From positions 1-33,320 of the forward strand of contig NZ_BDQX01000115.1 of assembly GCF_003112455.1 (NCBI RefSeq): 33,320 nucleotides of DNA, in the 5' to 3' direction. Of this stretch, positions 8,118 to 16,593 are shown in pieces. The notes beneath the pieces are model-generated. The model did not search any database and was not told the origin of the DNA. It worked only from the letters and a program-made list of their open reading frames with translations. Source of the DNA: Paenibacillus agaridevorans (GTDB lineage: Bacteria > Bacillota > Bacilli > Paenibacillales > Paenibacillaceae). Each line of letters begins with the position of its first letter. Position 1 is the first letter of the stretch. A program made the translations under genes and the position numbers.

Positions 8118-8741
8118 TTACCCATCAATAAGGAGTACTCGCGCAGGAGCCGCGTCGATTCCGGTTAGCTTGAGCGGTGCGACAATTAATGTATACGCTC
8201 CTGGCGGAACGTCTTGGAGTCTCAAACCTTCGACGATGACGATATTCCGCCCCATTAATGTACGGTGCGTAGGATAACCCGGCTGAGAGCGTTCAATCCC
8301 AAGTGCGTCTATCCCTACGAGCGACACATTCAATTCCGCCAGATAAGCCGCACCATCCTCGCGAAGGTAGATAAATTCGGGATCAAACGCTTCGGTGAAG
8401 GAATTGGCCGTTTTCAACAAAATCCTCTCCCCCTCTTGAATGTTGAACGGAAGCAGGTCCTGTCTGGCGATCTCTCCCCGGATCTTGGTTAAATCCAACA
8501 CCCTTGCAGTTCCTACAAGCTGCTCCATGGTGATCGTTTCGATAGTTGCTCCATTTTCCAGCATATGTAACGGTGCATCCACATGCGTACCTGTGTGTAC
8601 ATTCAATGATATCTTGCTTTCATGAGGTTTGCCTTGTTGATGATTTTGGACATTTGTAATCGATGGCTGTTTATGTTCACTGTTTTTCCAAACCTGCATA
8701 TCTTCTTTAATGGTCATGCTTATATCATAGATACGGCTCAA
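8118..8741 (-). CDS. Cyclase-family metal-dependent hydrolase (kynurenine formamidase-like fold)
   Basis: 207-residue cytoplasmic protein of the cyclase family (PF04199), whose members hydrolyse formamide, amide or lactone-like bonds with bound Zn or Mn. The metal-binding signature HTGTHVDAPLH is at residues 49-59, and a second family-like stretch, RTLMGRNIVIVEGLRLQDVPPG, lies near the C-terminus. Length is normal for the family. The start is TTG at 8741, preceded by GAAGGGGGAT. It is the last gene of the catabolic operon, 39 bp after fucI. No tryptophan-catabolism genes are nearby, so kynurenine formamidase activity is unlikely. A lactonase or ring-opening step on a sugar acid would fit the context but is only inferred. 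Confidence 0.88.
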   Translation of the reverse strand: MSRIYDISMTIKEDMQVWKNSEHKQPSITNVQNHQQGKPHESKISLNVHTGTHVDAPLHMLENGATIETITMEQLVGTARVLDLTKIRGEIARQDLLPFNIQEGERILLKTANSFTEAFDPEFIYLREDGAAYLAELNVSLVGIDALGIERSQPGYPTHRTLMGRNIVIVEGLRLQDVPPGAYTLIVAPLKLTGIDAAPARVLLIDG

Positions 8742-8780
8742 GCTTATCCCCCTTCATTCTACTCTCTTAGGCTTGTTTCT

Positions 8781-10571
8781 TTATTTATAGAGCGGACCAT
8801 ACGCCGTGCAGGCTCTGTAATCTGCGCCTTCAGGATCCTTGGTCCCGAAGGCGCTCCAGGAGCTTGGACGGAACAATTGCTTCACAGGTACATTATGCAT
8901 ATTGACCGGGATACGCAGCATGCTCGCCAGCGTAATCAAGTCTGCACCGATATGTCCGTAGGAGACAGCACAATGATTGGAACCCCAGTTCTCCATGACA
9001 GAATACACATCATCGAATACAGGATCATCCTTTATACGGTCAGGTACAAACCAAGTTGTAGGCCAGGTAGGAGTTGTCCGCTGATCAAGCCTGTCATGCA
9101 TATCAGACGGCAATTCTACCGTGTAGCCTTGAGCTAGCTGCAGGACAGGACCAATCCCCTCGATCAGATTGATACGCACCATTGTAGCCGGCATTCCACC
9201 CTTGGTCGTATAGTCGGTCGAATAACCGCCTCCTGCGAATTGGTCCATGTAGGTAGGGCGCCAGGAAACAGCCTGCAGGCAATCTGTCACCTCATCATCT
9301 GTAAGATCCCAAAATGGTTTCATGGCCGGGTTACCATCGATCTTCTGCTCCCCTGTTCCATCTAGAGCCGCTGGACCCGAATTAATTAAATGTATAATGC
9401 CGTCTGCTGCAATTCCCGTTAACTGTTGCCCGGTAACCCGCTTTACCGCTTCGGGGCTCCAATATGTTCTTACATCAGCGAATACTTGAGCCGCATTAGT
9501 CAGCAAATGTCCAAACAGCATTGTGATCGCATTCAAGTTATCATTTTCTGTTGCAACAATATAGGGCTCCCTCGTCCCATTCCAATCAAAGGAGGAAGTT
9601 AGAATTGCTTCCAAGAAATCAGCGCTAGGATAATGGTCCGTCCATTCCCTCTGTCCCTGAAAGCCTGCAGCTATTGCATTATAGCCATATGCTTCCTCTT
9701 CCCAGCCAAGCGCCGCGAGCTTTGGATTTCCAATCATCAGGTCACGCGTGATGAGTGCCATCTTGATCACCGTTTCCCAATTGCGATCCTTTACAGACCT
9801 CTCGAGCCGCATCTCCTCCGGGTTGGGATCGTCTCCCTCTATACAATTCGCCTTCACCCAATCAAGCGCAGCCACGTATTCCTCCGGATCGAAGATGCCA
9901 CGTTCTATACGTCTTGTCACCTCGGTCATATCGACATAAGCATTGCGCATTCCGAAATAATGCTGATAGAAGCTGTCATCCACAATACAACCTGCAATAC
10001 CCATCGAAACCGAACCAATAGATAGATAGGATTTTCCTTTCAGCATAGCTACAACAAGACCCGCACGACTGAATCGGAGCAGCATGTCACTTACGTCCGC
10101 AGGTATTGAAGTGTCATCCAGATCCTTCACATCTCTACCATATATTTTGAATGCAGGAATCCCCTTCTGATTATGGGCCGCATGCAGCGCCGCCAAATAC
10201 ACAGCCCCCGGGCGCTCTGTTCCATTGAAGCCCCAGATAGCGTGAGGAATTTGCGGATCCAGCTCCATCGTCTCCAGGGGATAACACCAGCCTGACGCAA
10301 CTGAAATCATGAGGCCAACGCCCTCTCTGGCAAATTGCGCGGAACAACGGGAAGCCTCGGTTACACCGGAAATCAATGTATCGCTAATGACGCAGCGCAC
10401 CGGACTGCCATCCGGATGTCTAAGAGTCTCCGTCAGCAGTTGCGCCACATTGTGCGCAAGCTCCATCGTCATGTCCTTCAGCGCCGCCTTGACCAGTTTT
10501 CTGCGATCAATAATTGGACGTATTCCGATTGCGGGAAAACCGCCCGAGTAGCGATTTTGCAATGATATCAT
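8781..10571 (-). CDS. fucI: L-fucose isomerase
   Basis: Converts L-fucose to L-fuculose; enzymes of this family also convert D-arabinose to D-ribulose. The 596 residues match the ~590 aa of FucI. The Mn-binding residues known for E. coli FucI (E337, D361, H528) appear with a constant +5 shift: E342 in [18 protein letters not shown]366 in [21 protein letters not shown] and H533 in [18 protein letters not shown]-terminal IGIRPIID is also typical. The ATG at 10571 has GGGGGGAT upstream. Only 2 bp separate it from the epimerase-like gene. The operon has no fuculose-phosphate aldolase, so the true substrate or route could be another aldose with L-fucose-like stereochemistry. Confidence 0.96.
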   Translation of the reverse strand: MISLQNRYSGGFPAIGIRPIIDRRKLVKAALKDMTMELAHNVAQLLTETLRHPDGSPVRCVISDTLISGVTEASRCSAQFAREGVGLMISVASGWCYPLETMELDPQIPHAIWGFNGTERPGAVYLAALHAAHNQKGIPAFKIYGRDVKDLDDTSIPADVSDMLLRFSRAGLVVAMLKGKSYLSIGSVSMGIAGCIVDDSFYQHYFGMRNAYVDMTEVTRRIERGIFDPEEYVAALDWVKANCIEGDDPNPEEMRLERSVKDRNWETVIKMALITRDLMIGNPKLAALGWEEEAYGYNAIAAGFQGQREWTDHYPSADFLEAILTSSFDWNGTREPYIVATENDNLNAITMLFGHLLTNAAQVFADVRTYWSPEAVKRVTGQQLTGIAADGIIHLINSGPAALDGTGEQKIDGNPAMKPFWDLTDDEVTDCLQAVSWRPTYMDQFAGGGYSTDYTTKGGMPATMVRINLIEGIGPVLQLAQGYTVELPSDMHDRLDQRTTPTWPTTWFVPDRIKDDPVFDDVYSVMENWGSNHCAVSYGHIGADLITLASMLRIPVNMHNVPVKQLFRPSSWSAFGTKDPEGADYRACTAYGPLYK

Positions 10572-10573
10572 GC

Positions 10574-11446
10574 CTATCCCCCCAATCCTTCATGTGTGCC
10601 GGACAGACCATGTTTCTTCATCAAACTTTTAATAAAAGAAACTCCTTCACGAACGAGCGTATCTCCGTTGCTGGCCAGCCGCCTCCATACCCAAGTGTTC
10701 ATGTTGTCGGTCACGTCCACGAACGACTCAAGCGCAGCATATCCTTTATAGTTCAACTCGCCAAGCGCACGGAACAGATCATCCCAATGGACAAGCCCCG
10801 TTCCAGGAATCCCCCGATCATTCTCGCAGAGATGATAGTGAATCAGGTCGGCTCCCGCGGCTTTTGTTGCTTCATAGAAGCTTTTTTCTTCCATATTCAT
10901 ATGATAAGTGTCCAGATGAATCTTAATATTCGGCTCTCCAATCATCGCTTTTAGCTTCAGCGCTTGCTCACATGTATTGACCAGATAGGTTTCATACCGG
11001 TTAACCGGCTCCAGTCCGATCTGTACACCATGGCTTTGAGCATAAATTGCAGCCTCACGAAGACACTCGGCTGCATAGCCCCATTCCTGTTCCTTTGGCG
11101 GCGCAGAGGCCGCCTTTACATGCTGCGAATAGACGACTCCCGAGAAATTGGTTTTCCCTATCGCAGCCGTCGCCGTAATACACTCTTTGAGATAGTCGAC
11201 GCCCTTTCGTCGAATCGACGCATCCGTACTTGTTATATCGGTATCGCCGAGCAGCACAGTCGAGGTAACTGCGTCAAGTCCGGCATCCTCCAAGCGGCGC
11301 CTCACCGCTGCAGCATCAAACTTATCAAGCGTCATGAGCGGAATTTCAATAAAATCCAGCTCCAGCTCCTTTACCCTGTCAATTAAGTGCAGCGTTTCAT
11401 TGCTCCAACGCGAACACCAGGCATAAGCGTGAATACCCAGTTTCAT
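10574..11446 (-). CDS. Sugar 3-epimerase-like TIM-barrel protein (D-tagatose/D-psicose 3-epimerase family)
   Basis: 290-residue AP-endonuclease-like TIM barrel that would epimerise a ketose at C3. The metal ligands known for Agrobacterium D-psicose 3-epimerase (E150, D183, H209, E244) are found with a constant -4 shift: E146 ([15 protein letters not shown]), D179 (IHLDTYHMN), H205 ([10 protein letters not shown]) and E240 (AALESF). The segment [13 protein letters not shown] is close to the family signature. The ATG at 11446 follows GGAGGTG and overlaps the dehydrogenase stop by 4 bp. In the operon it may interconvert ketoses made by fucI or by a dehydrogenase. Alternative: related barrels in Gfo/Idh-containing clusters cleave 3-keto-glycosides. 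The conserved metal set favours epimerase but does not exclude this. Confidence 0.88.
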   Translation of the reverse strand: MKLGIHAYAWCSRWSNETLHLIDRVKELELDFIEIPLMTLDKFDAAAVRRRLEDAGLDAVTSTVLLGDTDITSTDASIRRKGVDYLKECITATAAIGKTNFSGVVYSQHVKAASAPPKEQEWGYAAECLREAAIYAQSHGVQIGLEPVNRYETYLVNTCEQALKLKAMIGEPNIKIHLDTYHMNMEEKSFYEATKAAGADLIHYHLCENDRGIPGTGLVHWDDLFRALGELNYKGYAALESFVDVTDNMNTWVWRRLASNGDTLVREGVSFIKSLMKKHGLSGTHEGLGG

Positions 11447-12390
11447 GATCCGGACACCTCCAAAAGATCGATAATATGCTGCGAAGCCATCATTCCCATA
11501 TTATCAACGGCGTTAAGGGTAGACGCCGCGCAATGAGAGCTGATAATTAAATTATCAAGCTGCCGCAGTTGGGGATTGTTCGGCGGCTCCTGTTCGAAAA
11601 CATCAATTCCAGCCCCCCAAATACGTCCGCTGCCAAGCGCTTCTATTAGCGCATCCTCATCGATTAGCCCGCCTCGTGCCGTATTGACAATGACCGCATT
11701 GGGCTTCATCCAGCCGAATGCCTCCCTGTTTATGACTCGTGCCGTTTTCTCGTTTAAAGGCATATGCAGACTAATAAAATCCGCCTCCTCCAGGAGCGAC
11801 CTGATCGTATCGCAATAGCGAAGGCCCCGTTCCTGCGCAAACTCCTCATTGCGATATACATCATACGCAATGATCGTCATGCCAAAGCCCGCTGCCCTTC
11901 TCGCGACTGCCTGTCCAATGGCGCCAAGTCCGATTAACCCAAGCGTCTTCCCATACATATCAGTGGCAGTCACTGTCTTCCAATGATTAGAGCGGCACTG
12001 TCTGTCGATGTATGCTACCTTTCTGGCTGTTGCGAGCATCAAAGCAAAGGTGTAGTCCGCAACGGCCTCGGTATTGGCTCCTGTTGTCACTGTAACCGGA
12101 ATGCCGGTTTGCCTAGCGTATTCTAGATCAATATTGTCTGTGCCAACTCCATATTTAGAAATCGCTTTCAGCTTTGAGGCGCTTGCCAGTACATCGCGGT
12201 CAAGCGGATCCACTCCTACAATGACACCATCCACATCCGCTATCAATTGCTGCATTTCCGCCTTGCTTAATATGCGTCCATATGGATTAGCTATAATTTC
12301 AAATCCGTGTGCCCGCAGCATCTCGATCGGCATCATGCTGTTTTTCCCGAAAGAACGCGGCGTTACCAGCACCTTTTTCCTTTTGCTCAT
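11443..12390 (-). CDS. D-2-hydroxyacid dehydrogenase, phosphoglycerate dehydrogenase-like
   Basis: NAD-dependent oxidoreductase acting on a 2-hydroxy acid. The 315 residues comprise a split substrate domain and a Rossmann domain with GLIGLGAIGQ (152-160). An Asp follows strand 2 (AYD, D177), indicating NAD rather than NADP. The catalytic triad of the family is present: R239 in VNTARGG, E268 in DVFEQEPP and H286 in ISSHCAAST. It lacks the ACT/regulatory domain of true SerA, so it is a short form. The ATG at 12390 has GGAGGGAT upstream. It sits between the cupin isomerase (22 bp away) and the epimerase-like gene (4-bp overlap). A sugar acid such as an aldonate or phospho-aldonate is the likely substrate by context. 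Confidence 0.92.
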   Translation of the reverse strand: MSKRKKVLVTPRSFGKNSMMPIEMLRAHGFEIIANPYGRILSKAEMQQLIADVDGVIVGVDPLDRDVLASASKLKAISKYGVGTDNIDLEYARQTGIPVTVTTGANTEAVADYTFALMLATARKVAYIDRQCRSNHWKTVTATDMYGKTLGLIGLGAIGQAVARRAAGFGMTIIAYDVYRNEEFAQERGLRYCDTIRSLLEEADFISLHMPLNEKTARVINREAFGWMKPNAVIVNTARGGLIDEDALIEALGSGRIWGAGIDVFEQEPPNNPQLRQLDNLIISSHCAASTLNAVDNMGMMASQHIIDLLEVSGS

Positions 12391-12412
12391 CGCCGATCCC
12401 TCCCCGTCACCA

Positions 12413-13015
12413 TTATTTCCATTTGGGATTGTCCAACAAAACGACCTCTTTGTTCTGCTCTACGACTATATTACGGTATCCCTTCGTTTCAATCGTCCCG
12501 TAATCATGGCCCGCATCCGCGCGAAATACATAAAAAGTAATCAACGGCTCATCGCCCGTATTGATGCTTCGATGCGCATACCTTCCGGGCACGTAAACAG
12601 CCTTCCCCGGCGTAAATTCCTGAACGTCGCATTGGCCCTCCGGATTTTCCATCAGCATCAAGCCTTTGCCCCCGATGCAATAATAAACCTCTGCCGTATC
12701 CAATATCGTATGGAAATGTCCTTTGGTCATATAAAACTCATTGCCCACCTTGCCCGGATATACAATACTTGTTCCGAAGGCCAAATTGCCGTCCGACTCA
12801 GGGATGCCGAGCTCATGAAATTCGTATACAAGCGGATCTGATCCTTGCATGAGTTGATCCAACGCCTCATCATCCGCATACATGCCTTTCATTTGCGACA
12901 GGTAGCGCTTCAGAGATGGCCTAGTATTGGAAAGTCCATTATTAAGGCTGAAATATACAGTAAAAGGCGAAAGCGGGTTCGTCATGATATCCGCTCCGGA
13001 ATAAGCTGCTGCCAT
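12413..13015 (-). CDS. Cupin-type (archaeal-like) phosphoglucose isomerase family protein
   Basis: 200-residue cupin of the family that includes Pyrococcus phosphoglucose isomerase (PF06560), which interconverts aldose and ketose 6-phosphates. The metal ligands of the Pyrococcus enzyme (H88, H90, E97, H136) are matched with a constant +12 shift: H100 and H102 in KGHFHT, E109 in AEVYYCIGGKG and H148 in VPGRYAHRSIN. The ATG at 13015 shares its A with the upstream TAA stop (TAATG), and AAGGGGG lies upstream, so translation is coupled. A standard bacterial genome has its own unrelated PGI for glycolysis. This copy inside a sugar operon probably isomerises a different sugar phosphate made by the adjacent FGGY kinase. 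Confidence 0.92.
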   Translation of the reverse strand: MAAAYSGADIMTNPLSPFTVYFSLNNGLSNTRPSLKRYLSQMKGMYADDEALDQLMQGSDPLVYEFHELGIPESDGNLAFGTSIVYPGKVGNEFYMTKGHFHTILDTAEVYYCIGGKGLMLMENPEGQCDVQEFTPGKAVYVPGRYAHRSINTGDEPLITFYVFRADAGHDYGTIETKGYRNIVVEQNKEVVLLDNPKWK

Positions 13016-13992
13016 TAAGATTTGCCCCCTTCCTGGTTGCTGGCATTTCGCAATTCCATAGCGATACGTTCCAATCGTTCGAACCTTTCGCCTTCAATAC
13101 TCGTGTGGAATACTTCTGCAATGACCTGGGTCCAGCCATGAATAAAATAAATCCAGCCATCCTCTACCCGCAACTGTTTGCCGGCCTGCTGAGACAACGC
13201 CTGATGTTTAAAATCGAGCTCCCCCCGGTAATTCAGCTCCCATACCAGACCATTCATAGGGAATTCCGCATGATCCGTCAGCGGCGAGCCCGGTCGATCC
13301 TTGCCGAGCCCTGTAGCGTTAACGATAAGCGAGCCCGGCGGCATCTCGGCAAGCACCCGATCATTGTCAAGCGGCTCGGGACAAAGCCGGTATTCGAACT
13401 TAACAGGCGTCTCTATTCGGCCAAGCAATTGCTCCGCTGCATGGAGCCGTTGCTGACTGCGGTTGGTAATAATAATCCGCTCCGGCACATTGCTCCCATG
13501 GTCCCTCTTCGTCAAATAGCCGGCAATCGCCAATGCGCTTCCGCCCGCTCCCATAATCATTGCTTGACCCTTGCTGGTCTCCCAATGCCGCGCAGGAACA
13601 AACGCCTCCAACGACAGTCCGCTAGAAATGGGATCCTTGGCATGTCCGGCTAGCGATTCTCCATTTTTTGAGATCGAGGAAACCTCCTCGAACATATCGG
13701 CATAATCATCAAGCGTATCAAACAAATCCTTGGCTGCATGGTACAAATCAATTTTGTGCGTCGTGACCAGTGCCCCGAGCGAAAGCGGATCCCTCTTAAT
13801 AAAATCAACCGCTTGCCGGTACAATTCCGGATCGGCATGGATGCCAATATCAATGCCCTTTATTTGCGCATCCTTTAATCCCAACTCTTCCGCCCATAGC
13901 GGAAACAAGTTCATAATCGATGACTGGCCAGTCGTCACTCCGATGAAATACATGGTCGGTCGTACAGCCTTTTCCGGTAGCTTCATCCTCAT
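13015..13992 (-). CDS. Shikimate dehydrogenase-like NAD(P) oxidoreductase of unknown substrate
   Basis: 325-residue protein with the two-domain AroE layout. Near the N-terminus is GVTTGQSSIMNLFPLWAEELGL, where AroE has its substrate-binding S-x-S loop. LVTTHK follows with K80 at the catalytic lysine position, then GHAKD with D120 at the catalytic aspartate position (AroE: NTD). A dinucleotide site MGAGGSALAIAGYL lies at 147-160, and NATGLGKDRPGSPL is at the NATPLGM position. It is longer than AroE (~275 aa), and the altered substrate loops make shikimate an unlikely substrate. The first ATG overlaps the kinase stop (ATGA); the second, at 13986, sits at better spacing from GGGGG and may be the real start. 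Context suggests oxidation or reduction of a sugar-derived keto or hydroxy compound, which is inferred. Confidence 0.85.
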   Translation of the reverse strand: MRMKLPEKAVRPTMYFIGVTTGQSSIMNLFPLWAEELGLKDAQIKGIDIGIHADPELYRQAVDFIKRDPLSLGALVTTHKIDLYHAAKDLFDTLDDYADMFEEVSSISKNGESLAGHAKDPISSGLSLEAFVPARHWETSKGQAMIMGAGGSALAIAGYLTKRDHGSNVPERIIITNRSQQRLHAAEQLLGRIETPVKFEYRLCPEPLDNDRVLAEMPPGSLIVNATGLGKDRPGSPLTDHAEFPMNGLVWELNYRGELDFKHQALSQQAGKQLRVEDGWIYFIHGWTQVIAEVFHTSIEGERFERLERIAMELRNASNQEGGKS

Positions 13993-15515
13993 CCCCCAAC
14001 TTCTTGTTCCAGTTGCTGATATAAATCATTCATTACATTAAGCGTTTTTAAATAATGACTGGCATATCTTTCGTATTGCCTGCGCTTCCCTGGATCAGGG
14101 TAATAGCTTTGAGTGGCAACGGTGAGTCCTGCAACAGAATCGGCAATGTTGGCAATCATCCCGGTCCCCTTGCCAACCAATAACGCCCCCGCAAGCAGCG
14201 ATGAATCAACCGTGTTCAAGACCCGATATGGAATGCCAAGCACATCCGCTTTAATTTGATTAAACACGGAGCTGCGAGCGCCTCCGCCCGTCACGCGAAC
14301 TTCCTCATAATCAGCCTTGCCAATGAGCTGCTCCAGCGTGTTCAAGTAATACTTGTATTCATAAGCGATTGCCTCCAGCATAGAGCGGAACAAATCCCCC
14401 TTGTCATGGGCAAAATCCAGACCGCTCCAACTCCCCTTCATAGACGATTGGTTGGGACAAACCCGTCCACCGTAATGCGGAATAAACATTAGTCCCCCAC
14501 TGCCTGGCTGTTTGACGGAAGCGAGCTGATTTAGCTCGTCGTAGTTGCTGCCCGTCTGTTTCCTAAGCCAAGACAAGCAGCCGCCGCCTCCATTGATATA
14601 GGCCAGAGGAGTCCATAATTCCGGCAGTACGGATCGGGCATAAATCAAAGTTTTCCCTCCCACGTCCGGCTTGTATTGATCCACGCAGCAGGACAACACG
14701 GAAGCCGTCCCCGCCACATCAAACAATTGACCGGAGCTGACAATGCCTGCCCCCAGGATAGACGCCGCCGTATCTCCGCAGCCGGCTACAATCGGAGAAC
14801 CTTGCGCTAATCCCGTTAGCTGGGCATATCGAGAGCTTAGACCGCCTATGACCTCCCATGGCCGCACTATACGCGGCATCTTCGCCTTGTCGATATCAAA
14901 GGCCTGCAGCAAAAGATCCGACCACGCTTCCTTCTCCACATCCGCAAATCCGGTAAAATGAAGATGTGTATGGTCGATAAAAGCATCCTCCGCTTTTAAT
15001 TCAGCCAGCTTCCCTGCAATATAAGCGCTTGGCACCAGAAACTTGGCGATTCGGTTATAGATCTCCGATTGTTCCCTACGCCACCAGATTATCTTAGGTC
15101 CGTGCGCATACGTGACCGGGCATCCCGTTATACGTATGTATTCTTCCTCGCCCCACTCCTTGATCAGAGGCATTGTTGCTTCACAACGGCGATCCAGCCA
15201 AGAATCAAAAGGCATGACCGTATTCCAGTCCTCGTCAATCCCCAATATGCCGGCCATCTGCCCGTCAATGCCGATACCTGCGATTTGCTCTTGCTTGACG
15301 CCGCTTTGCTCTACGACAGAGCGTATGCCTCTAACAACCGATGCCAGCATTTCCTCCGGATCCTGTTCCACCAGCCCGTTGCCGCCCCTAATTAATTGAG
15401 ATGGGATAAATGCGGTAGCCTGATGGGTACCGTCGAACGCAACTAACGCCACCTTGGTGCCCTGTGTCCCCACATCCGCCGCAATCGCATAATTCGTCCG
15501 CGCACTGCTGCTCAT
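13989..15515 (-). CDS. FGGY-family carbohydrate kinase (xylulokinase-like)
   Basis: ATP-dependent kinase for a ketose or polyol. The 508-residue product has the two actin-like domains of the family: the N-terminal phosphate loop AADVGTQGTKVALVAFD, then GIGIDGQMAGILGID, FDSWLDRRC (with the likely catalytic Asp), GCGDTAASILGAG, and the C-terminal nucleotide signature VTGGGARSSVFNQIKADVLGIP. I chose the ATG at 15515. An in-frame TTG at 15539 would place the AGGAGG site inside the gene, and AGGAGG lies 12 nt before 15515. It is 16 bp after the Zn-dehydrogenase gene and overlaps the next gene by 4 bp. It resembles XylB most, but FGGY specificity cannot be assigned by eye. The product of fucI, the epimerase or the dehydrogenase could be its substrate. 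Confidence 0.93.
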   Translation of the reverse strand: MSSSARTNYAIAADVGTQGTKVALVAFDGTHQATAFIPSQLIRGGNGLVEQDPEEMLASVVRGIRSVVEQSGVKQEQIAGIGIDGQMAGILGIDEDWNTVMPFDSWLDRRCEATMPLIKEWGEEEYIRITGCPVTYAHGPKIIWWRREQSEIYNRIAKFLVPSAYIAGKLAELKAEDAFIDHTHLHFTGFADVEKEAWSDLLLQAFDIDKAKMPRIVRPWEVIGGLSSRYAQLTGLAQGSPIVAGCGDTAASILGAGIVSSGQLFDVAGTASVLSCCVDQYKPDVGGKTLIYARSVLPELWTPLAYINGGGGCLSWLRKQTGSNYDELNQLASVKQPGSGGLMFIPHYGGRVCPNQSSMKGSWSGLDFAHDKGDLFRSMLEAIAYEYKYYLNTLEQLIGKADYEEVRVTGGGARSSVFNQIKADVLGIPYRVLNTVDSSLLAGALLVGKGTGMIANIADSVAGLTVATQSYYPDPGKRRQYERYASHYLKTLNVMNDLYQQLEQEVGG

Positions 15516-15531
15516 CCTCGATAAATGCCTC

Positions 15532-16575
15532 CTAGTCAAATGAGATTAGTGTTTTGATGCCTTGCGAGCTTCCCGCATAACTTAGCGCATCTTTGAACTG
15601 TTCGATCGGGTATCGGGCGGAAATAAGCGGATTAACATCGATAATTCCGTTTGCTATAAATTGCAGCGTTTTGCGAAAATGATGATTGTTGGCTTTCGTC
15701 GTTCCCGTTACCATCAATTGCTTGTAGTGAATCGCATTGGTGTTCAAGTTCACCATTTGTCTATCTTTGGGCAGGCCTCCAAAAAAATTGATTCTGCCAT
15801 TCATTGCCGCAAGTTCCACCGCAAGCTGTTGCGCTTCAGGCGAAGGATTGGCCGTAACGCACATATCAATTCCTTTACCTTCGGACAGCTCGTAGATCCT
15901 TTCTTGGATCCCTTCCGGCCCAACCGGTATAAAGGTAGAATCAACCTCCTTGCAGATACGAAGACGATCAGGAGAACGGTTATTGATAAATACTTTCCCC
16001 GCCCCAGACATCTTTGCTAACATCGCGTACATCAGGCCGATAGGCCCGGCGCCTATAATAAGCACATTATCTCCGGGATTAACAGGACATTGTTTAATCC
16101 CGTTGTAGACACAGGACAATGGCTCATTCAAAGCTGCGGCATCGTCACTCACATTGTCCGGAATCCTTACAATATTCCCGAATCGAATTGCTTGCTCCGG
16201 GATGCGAACATATTCTGCAAAGCCGCCATCCGACTGAATGCCAAGCGCTGTATAGTCCCGGCATAGATGCTGATCCCCCTGTACGCATAAATCGCAAATC
16301 CCGCATCCCATGTTCGGCGCGACAGTTACTCGCATGCCTTCACTGTAGCCTTCTACCGCACTGCCGACCTCGGCAATGATACCGCTGAACTCATGCCCAA
16401 GCGTTCTCGGACTGTCAGCTGTTACACCTGGAAACCCGTTTTTGATCATCCTCATATCCGTTCCGCATATACCCGCCCGTTTCACCTTGATCAATAGCTC
16501 GCGTTCATTGATAGTGGGTACCGGAACCTCTGCAATTCGAATAACGTTCTTTTCATATAATCGGACCGCCTTCAT
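15532..16575 (-). CDS. Zn-dependent MDR sugar/polyol dehydrogenase
   Basis: 347-residue medium-chain dehydrogenase (sorbitol/threonine dehydrogenase-like) that oxidises a secondary hydroxyl with NAD. Catalytic zinc ligands are visible at C37 (AGICGTD), H61 and E62 (TLGHEFSG). The structural zinc loop has all four cysteines: C91, C94, C97 and C105 (CGICDLCVQGDQHLC). The nucleotide site is LIIGAGPIGLMYAMLAK. The ATG at 16575 is preceded by GAAGGGGG. It is the second gene of the catabolic operon, 18 bp after the Gfo/Idh gene. The substrate is likely a polyol, ketose or aldonate, not defined by sequence. Confidence 0.94.
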   Translation of the reverse strand: MKAVRLYEKNVIRIAEVPVPTINERELLIKVKRAGICGTDMRMIKNGFPGVTADSPRTLGHEFSGIIAEVGSAVEGYSEGMRVTVAPNMGCGICDLCVQGDQHLCRDYTALGIQSDGGFAEYVRIPEQAIRFGNIVRIPDNVSDDAAALNEPLSCVYNGIKQCPVNPGDNVLIIGAGPIGLMYAMLAKMSGAGKVFINNRSPDRLRICKEVDSTFIPVGPEGIQERIYELSEGKGIDMCVTANPSPEAQQLAVELAAMNGRINFFGGLPKDRQMVNLNTNAIHYKQLMVTGTTKANNHHFRKTLQFIANGIIDVNPLISARYPIEQFKDALSYAGSSQGIKTLISFD

Positions 16576-16593
16576 TGTATGCCCCCCTTCCTG

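Noticed and set aside
8118..8741. Kynurenine formamidase (kynB) as specific function
   Set aside because: The fold and HTGTHVDAP motif fit the wider cyclase family, but no tryptophan-degradation genes are nearby and the gene ends a sugar operon.
11443..12390. Biosynthetic SerA
   Set aside because: There is no C-terminal regulatory domain, and the gene is embedded in a sugar operon; the family match alone does not give phosphoglycerate as substrate.
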